Source: Manduca sexta
Lineage: Eukaryota > Arthropoda > Insecta > Lepidoptera > Sphingidae
Assembly (NCBI RefSeq): GCF_014839805.1
Contig: NC_051142.1
Location: 18,260,589 to 18,324,588, forward strand
Direction: 5' to 3'
DNA length: 64,000 nt
Positions 1-12,700 of the stretch are shown one piece after another. The first letter of the stretch is position 1; every line of letters starts with the position of its first letter. The position numbers were made by a program, and so were the translations under genes. The notes under the pieces are model-generated. The model was not told the origin of the DNA. It was given only the letters and a program-made list of their open reading frames with translations, and searched no databases.

Positions 1-320
1 TTAAAATATTGATGGAAGAATATATCCCTTTTTCATATTTTATATGCTTATATATAGATTTAGGCCAAATTCAAATAATCAAAGTCAAAAAACACTAGAT
101 AAATAGATTCAAGGGAATGTAATAATAAATTTTATTTCTAAAAATATATTTACAATAGTATACAATACAAATACATAACGATTAGCAACGCGATCGAAAC
201 ACAATAAAAGCGATCGTCGATACTTCAGCAACTGGATTTTCAACTCTAACATTTCATACATAAGGCATATTTAAGGCAAATTTCAAAACAGATACACCCA
301 ACAGCCGTAGATGGGACATA

Positions 321-391
321 TCACCTCTAGTGCAGTGGTAGAATCCGTATTTTAAATCAGAAGTTTCGTGGTTCGATTCCTAGGCGAGGCA
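321..391 (+). repeat. tRNA-Gly-like remnant (SINE head or tRNA pseudogene)
   Basis: It shows an A-box-like TAGTGCAGTGG and AGTGGTAGAAT, as in tRNA-Gly, and a B-box GGTTCGATTCC. The putative acceptor and T stems are badly mismatched and the anticodon arm is AT-rich, so it is unlikely to be a working tRNA. Confidence 0.5.
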
Positions 392-1247
392 CACTATTTA
401 TGGTAATTCATAATCAATACCATGTAGTACACATATTGCAACGAATCCATCGTATTGTATTGTTCCTTGTGCCTTTTTATATTTTTTGTTGTTTTTATGT
501 GTGTAGTAAAATAAATAGTGTAAAAGGTTTGTTGGGTATATCTATTTTTCCTTAACTTTGCTATATATCATTTTCTACCTTAAATTAAACAGTATAAGGC
601 CTAATTATTAACAGATAAATTAAAACTATAATTACTGGTTAATGTGATGTAAAACATGATGAGATGTACGAGACTTAAATAAATATTCAAAGAAAAAATT
701 AAAGCAAATACCATCTTTACCCTTAGAGACATGTAAAAAACGGATAGATGTTTTTCCTCATATAATACTCACTTTTTAAAACCGATTGACGTCACTAACT
801 CGTGAAAAAAACGCAATTTCCTTTTGTTTTGGAACCTTTTCTTACTATGGCCGCCATCTTGATGTTATGCAATGTTATACTTAAGAATCCATTTCTAGCC
901 ACGAACATCCCATACATGTTTTTAATTCCATTAATATATCAAAAACAGTATTCTAGTAATTAAAAAAAGATAATTGTCAAGTTACCTAAACCTGCCATGC
1001 TGAGACAGGAATAAAATATAACTGTATTTGAAGAGAAGTGACTATAAGTTAACATTTCCTCCTTTTACGAATATTGTGTTAATAATTGAAGATCATAATT
1101 ATCCTTGAAGGATACTTTGTTTATTATTCCTAAGTTTCGCTAGATTGCTTGATCTTCAACAGGATTGGCTGTTAACTGTAGTTTTGATACATCAATGGAA
1201 TAGTTAAACCCACTTGTTCTGGTTAACGGGTAGTCAAATTACAATTT

Positions 1248-1607
1248 GATATCTTATTGTCAACCTGCGGCCACACTAACATCTTATGTCATTAATTCAC
1301 CCTGAAGCAACTCCTGCGCAGTCGGTCTACACCGACTACACGCCCAAGCATGGACATTTGTCGCGGCCCTAGGGATACAGTTAAGTATGTATACCTCATT
1401 CTTGCCAAATCACATAAGGCCTATGAGGAATCGTAAACATTTCGTGGCCTTCTCCCCTCCTAAGAGGGTTCCTTTTCCCCCACACGGGTTAGCAGAGGTA
1501 TAGACGACTATATGGGTTCATTTATTAACGCAATGTTAAAATGTCCCTATATATTGCGAATGTGTGTTAGGCATTACCTTTAGTGTGGCCACAGCAATAT
1601 TGATATC
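1248..1607. mobile_element. Possible MITE with imperfect terminal inverted repeats
   Basis: GATATC...ATTG...GGCCACACTAA at 1248-1280 returns inverted at about 1579-1607 (TTAGTGTGGCC...CAAT...GATATC). The interior has no ORF. Termini and any target duplication are uncertain. Confidence 0.35.
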
Positions 1608-2175
1608 AACTGCATTAACTTTTTTACCTTATTTCTTACGATAGAATCATAGATCGGAGTTACTCTGATGAGCAATTGACGTTTAGCAAGATATACACGG
1701 ACGATATTGCTATTTATATTTTACAAGAAGCATGGAATCTTTGTCAGATAAATAATCTGATTTTAAATGTAATATGGGCTTAAACATCGAGTCCATTATT
1801 TCAGACTCTCTGAAGTAATTTGAGAACATCAATCCGCAATCTCCAACAGTCAAGAAGTTTAAAATTGCTCTTTAGAGTAACTCGATATTTTATACTAACG
1901 TTTACCAGACACAAGTGGGTGTACAAATTACAACAAAAACTAAGATCTATATTCGTTCAGTCCAGCCAAGACGTCTGTCTCGACCATCTACCGAGAGATG
2001 GCGCGGAAGACTTGTTTTAGAACTTGGCAAAACACCTTCCAGTAGATACCACATTAAACTAGGTAGGACGAGCAAATTGCTCTCTTAAAGCAACACCATA
2101 TTTTTATTACAAATTGTATGGCACCGCGCTCGTCATATTCTAAGATCCTTTTTACAATGTTTGAGTAAACATTAA

Positions 2176-2410
2176 CCCCCTTATTCATAGACGTTTATTA
2201 TCTAAGGACGAAGCATTGTTGTGATAACAAGTCTGTTTCTCAGTGCTGACGGCAGCCGTCGCAGAGCGTAGACATAGGGCCGTTGTGATTGGCTAATATT
2301 GAGATACAACTTGAATCTAGTTGGCTGTCAGATAAACAAAGCTGAACAAACAGTCTTATTATCACAGCAATGCTCCGTCCTTAGATAAATAATGTCTATG
2401 AATAAGGGGG
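2176..2410. mobile_element. MITE-like element with 68-bp inverted repeats
   Basis: Begins CCCCCTTATTCATAGACG and ends with its inverse (ATAAGGGGG). The outer 68 bp of each side (2176-2243, 2343-2410) are about 90% identical when inverted. The 100-bp centre contains the small palindrome GACGGCAGCCGTC. Flanks read TAA on the left and TGA on the right, a possible eroded 3-bp duplication. No ORF, so non-autonomous. Confidence 0.75.
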
Positions 2411-2576
2411 TGATAATATAGGCCGACCAAATACAAAAGTCAAACTTCCATTTAAATCGTAAGCAAGAATGCAGTCAACTTTAACTTGTAGATTACATTT
2501 ACTTGAACATTATGATACTCGGTCTCATTAATGACACTGACTATAATATCCAGATTCTTTGTAGTATGATTCCGTT

Positions 2577-2697
2577 CAACAGGCCGTCATAATTGTATTG
2601 ACTGTCGCGAGGTAATCATCTCTCGTCAGTCGACATTCTATTGGACCACACTCCACTTACCATCAGGTGCAGTGGAGCCAATTTTGCGTTGCCCGTA
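2577..2697 (+). repeat. Dispersed repeat family C, fragment
   Basis: Contains 'aggcc(g)(g/t)cataattgt', 'tctcgtcagtcgacattct' and 'cttaccatcaggtgcagt', shared with copies at 13168, 16085, 21236, 31252, 41253, 44448 and 52372. Class unknown; no ORF. Confidence 0.7.
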
Positions 2698-2768
2698 AAA
2701 AAATAAACTTTGATAATTCACAGATTAGTACATAAGAGATAGATCATAAATATTATAAATATACCAGT

Positions 2769-2774
2769 TTTATT
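2769..2774 (-). terminator. Candidate poly(A) signal of the DENN gene
   Basis: AATAAA on the minus strand, 640 nt past the stop codon and the nearest canonical hexamer I see downstream. An ATTAAA variant occurs nearer, at about 2890. No cleavage-site evidence is available. Confidence 0.3.
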
Positions 2775-3413
2775 TTTCTTTCCATTCCTTCTTTTATTTT
2801 CCGCAAACATACGATATGCACTAGTATACTATGAAAAATGTTAGTCCGATTATAAATCCATTGAAATATACAATAGCTACTGGTTTGTTTTAATGTGGTA
2901 TCTATTGGAGAGGTGAAGCCCACAGTTGGGCGGTTTAAAGGCTGGGAAATATTGCTTCTCGATATGTTATTCTTAATCAGCTCAAATATATTGCTTGCGA
3001 GAATTCGGAACAAAAAAGCTTACTATGTGTCCATTACTGGAGATAGTAACATTTCCCACAATTAATGTTGGTTAGTGTTTGAAGTATAAATATGATCGAT
3101 CCCACTCTAGTCCGTTGGGACGATAAGACCGTGTCCAATACTGGTTACTCCACTACGCATCGAGTGTCCATCATTACTTCCGTAAACTTCATTTACTGCT
3201 TTACTGGGTATTCCAACAAAGTCCATGTTTGGTTACATCGCCATATATGACGCATAGGCTAATATACTTTTTTGGCGTAACACCTCAGTAACTCTAAGTG
3301 GTTCCTCTAAGAAAAACCCAAAAATGGCAAACCCAGTCTATATCCATTAACTTCATCCTGATCATTACGGGTTACTTTGATCCATCTCAGGTCCCATATC
3401 TGTCCATTACTGG

Positions 3414-3725
3414 TTATGCTACCAAATCCCTCAACTTATTCTTCAGCATTTTAACCTTCCTATTCATGGCGCTTTTATAATTCTTTCCCTCGACATTCTT
3501 GCTCATGTTAAACCTCGTTATATTTGATATTCTGTCGTCGAAGAGATGGTAGAAGTCGGGTAAGGGCGCATCCACATACGCCACGTCGATGTCGCTACCT
3601 TGGGCCTTGTGGAGATGCTTGGTGGCCATGTTTTGGGCGAAGTGGTTGAACATGGCTGTCTCCGTGAACCACTCTAGGAAATACTGATTCTGTTTTGACG
3701 TTGCGCTCTTTATGAATGCGTCTTT
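3414..3725 (-). CDS. DENND2-like terminal exon: end of dDENN and C-terminal tail
   Basis: Residues 693-795 and the TAA stop (3416-3414). The acceptor is TTTTACAG just above 3725, phase 0. It opens with KDAFIKSA and reaches WFTETAMFNHF, the hydrophobic block that closes the dDENN domain in DENND2 proteins. After it comes a tail of about 75 residues with an acidic, aromatic stretch (DAPLPDFYHLFDD) and a Lys/Arg-rich end (RKVKMLKNKLRDLVA). The tail seems longer than I expect for vertebrate DENND2 and may be insect-specific. The stop codon lies in a patch of degenerate 'tccattactggtta'-like motifs, so the very C-terminus may have been set by repeat sequence. Confidence 0.92.
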   Translation of the reverse strand, partial: KDAFIKSATSKQNQYFLEWFTETAMFNHFAQNMATKHLHKAQGSDIDVAYVDAPLPDFYHLFDDRISNITRFNMSKNVEGKNYKSAMNRKVKMLKNKLRDLVA

Positions 3726-6700
3726 CTGTAAAAGGAAATAGGGTGATTATTACCTGATGGGAGGTAACTGGAAGGGATCCTACAGCGACTACACAAAAGG
3801 AGTTGAAATAATGACTGGTTTCGAAGTGAGTCCTGATTCATACCTAAGGGAGACGCACATATTAACAATCAGCGATATACGCTATAGCGATGATATTAGG
3901 CACGAAACAAAAAAATAGGGTTCGAAGGACCAAAACTGAAAACATTAACCCACCTCTCCCTAAACTTAAAACCCTATTCGAAATATGCATTATATAAAGT
4001 CTTTATTAGAATAAATAAATAAAGTGATTCTATAGAGTTCGAAAGACCAAAACCTTTACTCAATTAACACTTCCTCCTGTGCCAAGTAGTCAAAAGGCCA
4101 CTCACGTCAAAAACAGCGCCATCCTTGCCCATATCTCCGTCCTTCATGGCGCCGTCCCTGTAGAACCGCCAGTAGCCATCCAGGATGTCCACGAAGAACC
4201 GCATGAACGCCTCCGATATCATCACGTTGCGCGTCTTTGTGTCTTCCTGCTTGTCCTGCAATTGAAATGTTTTTTTTAAATACAAAACCATAAAGAACAA
4301 AGCAAGCAAGCCTGATGGTAAGTGATAGACTGCCCAGAAGCAACAATATTCCACTGCGCTCGTCTGCATTAATATATACAACTCAATATGGCTTTGAAGT
4401 GCGATCTCAGGTGAGTCAGTATCAAGTTAATGTCAACCTCTTAAGATCGTCTCTAAACAAATATCAACATCTCAAATAATATCTTAAATCACAGCATACG
4501 ACGGAGTTTGGCAGCTGTGTTTTGTTTTTGCAACAGCTCACACTCATCTCAAAATAAGCACTCAGATTATAGCTCAAGTCTTGTTTACTATATAAGTTCA
4601 ATACCTTAAACTTAAAATTGTATTCATAGGTGGCATCTTAAGTCCCATTATTCCCAGTAACTTCACCGGTTACAATGTCTTTTAAATTGGAACACAACAT
4701 TGTCGCCACAATGTTGGTTAGCAGTTGAAATAGACATTTCGTTGGTAACTACTCAGCCTGAATCTCGCATATCAGAGATCAGAAGTTTTATTCCGAAAAA
4801 TACGTTATGGAAAACTATCTAGTAATTATAATAATAATAATAATATCAGCCCTGTATTATATACTTGCCCACTGCTGAGCACGGGCCTCCTTTACTACTG
4901 AGAGGGAGGAGGTATCTAGTAATTATTTATACAAAAATAGACATACACACACACAACATCACGTATTTATCCCCGAAGGAGTATGCAGAGGCACAACCAG
5001 GGCACCCACTTATCGCCAAGTGTGTTCCGTCCCATGATGTGATAGGTGGCGAGCCTATCGCCATATCGGGCACAAATTCCAGACTCCGGGCTGATACTGA
5101 GCAGAAAAACCCAAATATCACTGCCCGACCCCAGGATTCGAACCCAGGACCTTAGAGCGCTGTTGTACCGTGCATGCAGTACAACTACGCCACCGAGGCA
5201 GTAGAAAATAGACTACATTATGATATATTAGACCTTATGTTTAGTGGACTCCATCTGCAGCGAGGTCTTGAGCGTCTTGTAGCTGGAGGTGGGCAGGATG
5301 GTGGACTCGTCGCTCTGGCAGAACAGCACCTTCGACGGGTGCGTTAGGTCTATCAGCATGCCCTGGGAACGACGCGACAGGTGATTTTTTTATACAAAAA
5401 GGCTAAAGAACAACAGTATAGAGTTACAGATATTACATCATTTTTTTTTTATTATTTAACAAAAGGCATAACACAGAACACAATCATTATAAAGAATACT
5501 TAAGCACTAAATTACATTATGACTAGATTGTATTCCTTTTTAAATCTAAAGCTATAGTTTCGTTTTCCATTAAGTAGTAAGTTTGACTAAGAATGATTAG
5601 ATTTATTATTCTTTATACAAATAAGAAGTTCAGCAATTGAAGTAGAAACTGGTTGTACTACATCTGCTAAATCGCAGCAAATACATGTTTATAATGACTA
5701 TCGGTTAAAGCGTTTAGAAAATGTCCCTCCAATGTGTTTGTAACCGATTTCCACTATACGTAAGTTTTCTTTTTCACTAACTAATAACAACACCCTTTAT
5801 AAGCTTTATCACGACTCCACATTCAGCAACACCCTGTATACCTCCTCAAACAGTATCCCCTCCACGTCGATGTCGCCGCTGGTCTTCAGCATGCCGGCGA
5901 GGATCGGCAGCGGCGCCTCCAGCACGTCCGTCTGTATCTCCGCCGGGATCGCCGAGATCAGCGGCTGCTGCCACACGAACGGGTACAGGGAGCTCTGCAG
6001 CGCCTCGAGGCACGACGACACCGCACTGGAAATCACATCAAACCTTATTGTATATCCTACTTGAACTTATCACAAGTCACTATAGGGGACCGGACTCATT
6101 TTTGTTCTTTATTATTATCAAATATTTACGTTATATAAATTATAACACAGAAAGAATTATTTAAATCCGGTAAAAAATCAACAAGTTATAAATCTTTCAA
6201 TTTCGGTAGAAGGGGTAAGTAACAAGAAACAGAAAAGAGGCGCAATACCCACGTGTGACGTTATAGGGCATTACGACGCGTGCGAAAGAAAGGGATGAAG
6301 CGATATCCCCACTTCGCGCCCACTTCGGTACATAGTAATATTTGAAATATGAATTACTCGCTCATTTTTTAACCAATTTTAATGCAGTTTTCGCAGGAGG
6401 GTTTCTTTTTCCTATAATTAACCATTACATATAGAATACTGTACAAAATCAAACACAGGACGGTCCCCTATTATGTACGGTCCGACCTGGCATTCGAACT
6501 CAGGACCTCAGCGTGATAGGCAGTCAAAAAACTACACGAGTCCCGACACTCACGTGAGCTGATCGCCGATGATGATGACCTTCCTCTCGAGCAGCAGCGA
6601 GCCGAACACCTTGATGACCAGCCCCGCGCCGAGCAGGTCCAGCAGCGTCGACAGGTTGTCCTCGTCCACGCGCGGCTCTATGGGACGCTTTATCGTCTTT

Positions 6701-9700
6701 GTCCTGGAATAAACAAATTTACACTTAAAACTTAACGCGATAAGACTTCTTTTAAACTGCCAGCATATTGTGTAGATTCATCGAGCATACAGCCTCCGTG
6801 GAACATTTTATGTTAAGTATAGTCTACTAGTCATAAACATACACAATATCAGAAGAATTAAATATCCATGTTTCTCATGTAATGGCTACTAAAATGTAGG
6901 AGTCTCAGAAAGGAGGTGTATGATAAACGACTGATTAATTATGCTGGCTCTTTCGTGTCAGCTCTTTCAGATGACACCACATGAATCATCACTTCAAAAC
7001 TTGTAGAGTGTAGAAATATTCAGCAGTATGGCGCGTGGTCATTGCAGAAATAAGATGAATTAACTGTTTTCGAAATCTACGTTAAGTGATAGGTTAGTAG
7101 CTTTCTTTCTTTGTCTACAATTCATCACCAATTGCTTTTAACTCCTCGAACTGAATCACTCACCTATACCCTTCAAAGCTGAGCATCACCTTCCTAGGTC
7201 CGTTATTGTTCTCCACATCATAGTAATCCAGATCGCTGCCACCAGCCGAACTCCTCATGTCCGGCATGGTGCTGCATTTGACCATCTCCTTGCTAGGTCC
7301 GGTGTGGTGGTAGGAGACGGTGACCTCCTCCCCGCGGCTCGGGAAGTCCGTCTCGAACAGCTGCTGCAGGATGGAGTTGATCTCCACGTCAGAGCTGCCG
7401 TGGTGCGATTCGATTTCTTGAAGCACCTGGAATGAGGAATATTGTGCTGGTAGTAACTGATGGTGTTCGTTGATTCGTTCTTCTTTCCCAGCATTATGTA
7501 CTAGACAATTTTATAATTAACTTTTATCGAAAAAAGATGTACATTTGTTGGGGTCCCTTAATTCGTTTTAAACATAGAAATATAAGTTTTATAGATTGAA
7601 TGCTTTGGAATTATATCGGTCTGAAAATACCGTATATGTGAAATATTTTATCTACATTTTTTTTATTATCTATGTACGTATTTTTACCTTATAATAAAAT
7701 CCGGGGGCACGATATCTCCCAATAATACAGTAACAGAGTGGTAGACAAGCGGTGGCGCCCTCTGGTAATACTCGACGACAATAACTGTAATCACAAAACA
7801 AAGCTTGTTGCAAACTTTTCTTCGGATATAAATTAAAAGAAAATTAACAAAGGAGGATTCAAAGTGAAAATGACAATTTACTCAAAGTTTATAACGATAA
7901 TACATTCGAAATCAATTTTAATCATTTGGACGTAACATATAATCAAACACGAATCGTATATTAATAAATTTTCCTGAAGCAATAACCAATAATAATTATC
8001 AATAAAAAAAATAAGTGACAGAATCGCAAAACCACAAAACCGAAAAGTGCGGACTATTTTATCGAAACGTATAGATAATTTTCTCGAACACTATAATCAA
8101 TCTACTCACCCATAAGACCTTTCGCCTCTTTCGTCAGTCAGTACTAGAGAGTAACACTGCCCTCCCTTGGAGTCCGCGCACCACTCGCCCCGCGACGCTG
8201 AGCTAAGCGTCTCTGGGAACACCAGATTCTCTATGTGTGGTGGGATTTGAGCCTGGAGGGAAGGGAGATGTTGGAATTAGTACAAAATTTGTAATCTATA
8301 CATAATATAAAACAAAGTCCCCTTTTCTGTCTGTCTGTATGTTATCGATTTTCTTAAAATTTACTGTACTAATTGTATTTTTATGAAATTTGGTATGGAG
8401 ATAGTTTGAGATCCTGGGAAGGTTATAGGCTACTTTCTACCCCGGGAAAATATATAGCGGGAGTTTTATCCCAAAAAGCTCCTTCACGCGTGTGAAACCC
8501 CGAGCAAAAGCTGGTACAATATAAGATAGCTTCAAAACGAGATCTCTTCATTTATAATGGAGAAGACAGACAAGGAAGTTGGTGGTGAATCGTCGTGAAC
8601 TTATGATATTTAAACAGTAGAACTGTGAGATAGATCCGATTTTAAGAAAGATAATACGAGAAGGATATAATTGGCGATACCTAGCCTAGTTGGGAGTAGA
8701 ACGGACTGCCCAGACAAATGTCCACAAGTTCAAAATTCAACATCACGCATCTCTGACTATTCTAAAGTTATCTGTGTATTCCATGTGAATTATCGCTTGG
8801 TTTAACGGTGAAGGAACAAACATTGTGAGAACATCTGTATACCTCAGAACTTCTCTATAAGAATTTTTAATATTAAGGGTATGTGAAATCTGCCAAACCG
8901 CACCAGACCAACGTGGTGGACTAAGGCCTTATTCCTCTCATTAGTAGAGGAGGCCCGTGTACAACAGTAGGACAGTATAGTATATAATATTCCCACACTA
9001 ACTAATATTCGCATACAAGAGAGCTTACACTTGCTAATCTATTTTACCAATCTAAAAAGTACTTACTTGTGAAGGAAACACGCTCTTCACATACGCCTGT
9101 CCAGTCATATAATTCAAACCCACCAGCAAACACAAGTTGAACAACCCAGCCTCCCTCGCCTCCAAAGGCAACTCTATATCCAAACATCCCGCCTTCTCGT
9201 CTATGCTCAGTTTATCCATCTCGAATCTCATAGACATCACGTTTCCCGTAGAATCGGTCAGATTGAATTTGGAATCCGTCGGCATGTCTACTTTGTCTTT
9301 AGTCAGGTTGCTCTGTGAGTGTCTGAAGCTCTTCCAGGACCGGAAGGTGGAATAGGGGTTGTCTATGATCTCCGACTTGTACGAGCAGATCGAGGTCTGG
9401 TGTCGGAATCTCGTTTGCCGTATACTCTTTGTGTCGAGATATGCAACGCGGCTTGATACGCGTCGAACGTAGTTTTTCCTTTTTTCTGTTAAACTTCGCG
9501 TTAGTTTTATTGAGTCTGGAAAAAAATGCTTGTTACTTTACTATGCTTAGGCAGAATATCAATTAAAAAAAATCATAGGTGGAAAGACAAAAAATGTATA
9601 CTTGTAATTAGTCTGTTATTAGAGAACAAAATATCACAGAATATTAAATTTTATACAAAAAAATATATAAATGAACTTGGGGAGAAATATTACTAATAAA

Positions 9701-12700
9701 ATCGATATACTGTTTGAATTGAGTTTTCTAGTCAGTATCAGCCTCAAGTCTGAACTTATGCCCGATATGGCGATAGGCTCGTTGCCTAACCCACGGAACC
9801 TTAGAAAGCGGATGCACTAGATACGCGTCTGCCTAAGCCTTCGAGGATGAAAAAGCGTGCGTTTGTTCTAGAACATTCCACGTACCCTCGCTGGTGCTGC
9901 CGTCTGACTGGTCAGTGGGGAAGCTACCGGGCTTGTTGCCGGCACCTTCCATGTTGCACGCGGCCGTCACGGTCTCGTATATCTCGATCATTAGGCGATT
10001 CAACTGCAAAAAAAGGAATATGTAGATGATGGATAATATAATGCTTATTTGTATGTCTTGGCCGGTGAAAATTGGGGTTGGATTTTATAGAAATGGTTTT
10101 CAAATCGATTGTATATAGCAAATTGTCATTGTGCTATCCAGCATTGACAGTAGCTGAGGAAGCGGTAGGTATATTTTAAAGTAGGGGCGCAGTTGCAATT
10201 TGTTTTTAGTTATATTTGTTATTTATGTACACTATGTCTGTTTACTGCCTCGGTGGCGTAGTTGTACTGCATGCGCGGTACGGTAGCGCTCTGAGGTCCT
10301 GGGTTCGAATCCCGGGTCGGGCAAAGTGATATTTGGGTTTTTCTGCTCAGTATCAGCCCGGAGTCTGGAATTTGTGCCCGATATGGCGATAGGCTCGCCC
10401 CCTATCACATCATGGGTCGGAACAAACTTGGCGAAAAGTGGGTGCCATGGTTGCGCCTCTGCATACCCCTTCGGGAATAAAATGCGTGATGTTGTGTGTG
10501 TATGTCTGTTTATGTTGCGACTAGTTCGCTTGCCAGACCATCTTACGGTTAGTATATTGAAATTTATTTGCTAAATAACCCTTGTAAAGCTTTGAAAGAG
10601 TTTATGTAATAAAATTTGCGAGTCGTTGAACGTTAAACAGAAATATAATAAATAATTGTTTAAACCATTTTCCAACATTTTTTGTAAGTATTACTGAAAA
10701 GAACGAATTGACTACAATACGAATAGAATGCGACACTCATTCATAAATAGCAGACGACGGTATTTTAACAAAAATAAAAACTTCAAACACATTTGTAAAC
10801 AATGTGGAAAATATATTTATATTTATTGAACTGGTGAATGATTATAATAAATTAGGTCCACCTTCAAGTTATGATCAAGAAAGGTTTAGTATAGGCACGT
10901 ATATGAAACTGGTATATAGACGATATTTTCCCGGCACTGAAAGTGATTTCTTAAATCTCAAACACGTATAGGTCCGCTACGATTCGACACCTACAAAATG
11001 TTAGTATATATTTAGATAGACCAATACAAAGGACAACTCGTGATGTGTTAATAAACCACTGTTAATTTATTCGCACTTGAGGTATAAACGACTGAACAGA
11101 TTTAGATGCAGTTTTCGCAAATGTCAAGTAATTTACGTAATACGATGATGAGTTCGCGCTAAATAATGTCAATTAAATCCCACGCGGATTGGTTCGCGTA
11201 GATAGTGATTCATATTAAAATAACGGAAAACTCATATCTTCTTACTACACGTTAATACGCCTCAAGGTCACTACATGTTTACGATATGCGCGTACAGAGT
11301 CTCGAATATAGCCGAAAAAACATTCATTCAATAATATTTATTCACAAACGGCTTAATTCATTCATTTTAATCATTCACTCATTCAATTACTGTATAAGAA
11401 AACTCATTCACCTGTACGAATCATTTTGGACGTTATTTTCGTACACTAGATAATCAAGTAGCACAAAGTAGTCAATAACTATAATTATTTTAATGTCCTA
11501 TGTTTAGATTTGAAACACATTTTTAAACTGAAACTAATTTTAAATATCGAAATACTGAACACGTTCCATTTACGAATATTTAAATTTGAAGAGCACATTT
11601 AAACGTATTCCTCTTTTGAAATTTACACTTATTAATATTTGGTTTCACTTCGGTTCGGTTTTTGAAAACGTTTAATTCCCGAACGTCCAGCGTGCGATGG
11701 ACAGCGCGGCGCGGCGGCGCGTGCGTTTACAAGAAGTGATCTAATTTGTATAATCGTGTGCGGGCACAGTGAAGTTTTCTTGTAACGATAACAAGTATGT
11801 TATATTACGACCCCCAATAATATGGTTTTATGCAATATGGGATAATTTATGCCAATTATTTCGTGAGAAAAACCTGAAAAAACACCTTTTCAGACTTTAA
11901 AGCTCAGCACATACCAAAGATGAAATATTATGATAATCAGATAATTAGACTTCTATTTATGTATAAAAACTTCAAAACATAGTGCCAAGTAAGATATTCA
12001 CTAAAACTATTAATAATTACATCTGCCCCTAATTAGTAGTTCAAGACACTATCAACACGTATACTTTCAAAATGACTTTTGTGCTTGACAACTCAAGATA
12101 TCAGTTAATACTTTTAATACCGAGTAATTACACCGGCAATGTCCTTCAAACGGGGACACAATAATGCTCATTGTTTAATAAAAATCTGTTTCAACCCACA
12201 AGCGTCTCAATATCGTTGATAATTAATGTGCTAACAGAGACTGCGTAATATTATATTTGATGAATATTATTACTTAATTTCATCTCGCATCGTAGATCTG
12301 CAACAACATTAAAACAACATACCCAATTATACACATAAATAAAACAAATACGCCGTGAATTCTAAAAACGTAAACACAAAAACATACTGTTCTCACAATT
12401 GTTTCGAGTATAAATGTCGTTTTAAGTTCTGAATAATTAATTGCAATTTGAAATACTTAAGATTTAATTTTGTGTACATTTGTGTGCAACGTCACAACCA
12501 AATCCACTCGGAAATTTATCCGAAATAGAATTAAATTTGCCCATTAGGCAATTTATGCGAAACGGGATTAATACGTCCCATAATCTTCATAACCTCTCAC
12601 ATTCATAATATTAGAAGGAGTTATATGTGATCAGTGTGCCAGTACAGTGATAAAGTCAGGATACCAGAGGCAAAGGGTCCAAATCACCAGATTCCTGCCG

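Noticed and set aside
321..391. Functional tRNA gene
   Set aside because: A- and B-box matches are good, but the acceptor and T stems do not pair and the anticodon arm is not credible.
4064..4381. Longer minus-strand ORF around the dDENN exon
   Set aside because: Only 4106-4255 lies between good splice sites and matches the family. The rest is intron and repeat D translated by chance.
4865..5155. ORFs inside SINE A copies (also 10326-10574)
   Set aside because: Both are translations of the SINE body on opposite strands; the shared peptide reflects shared repeat DNA, not a gene.
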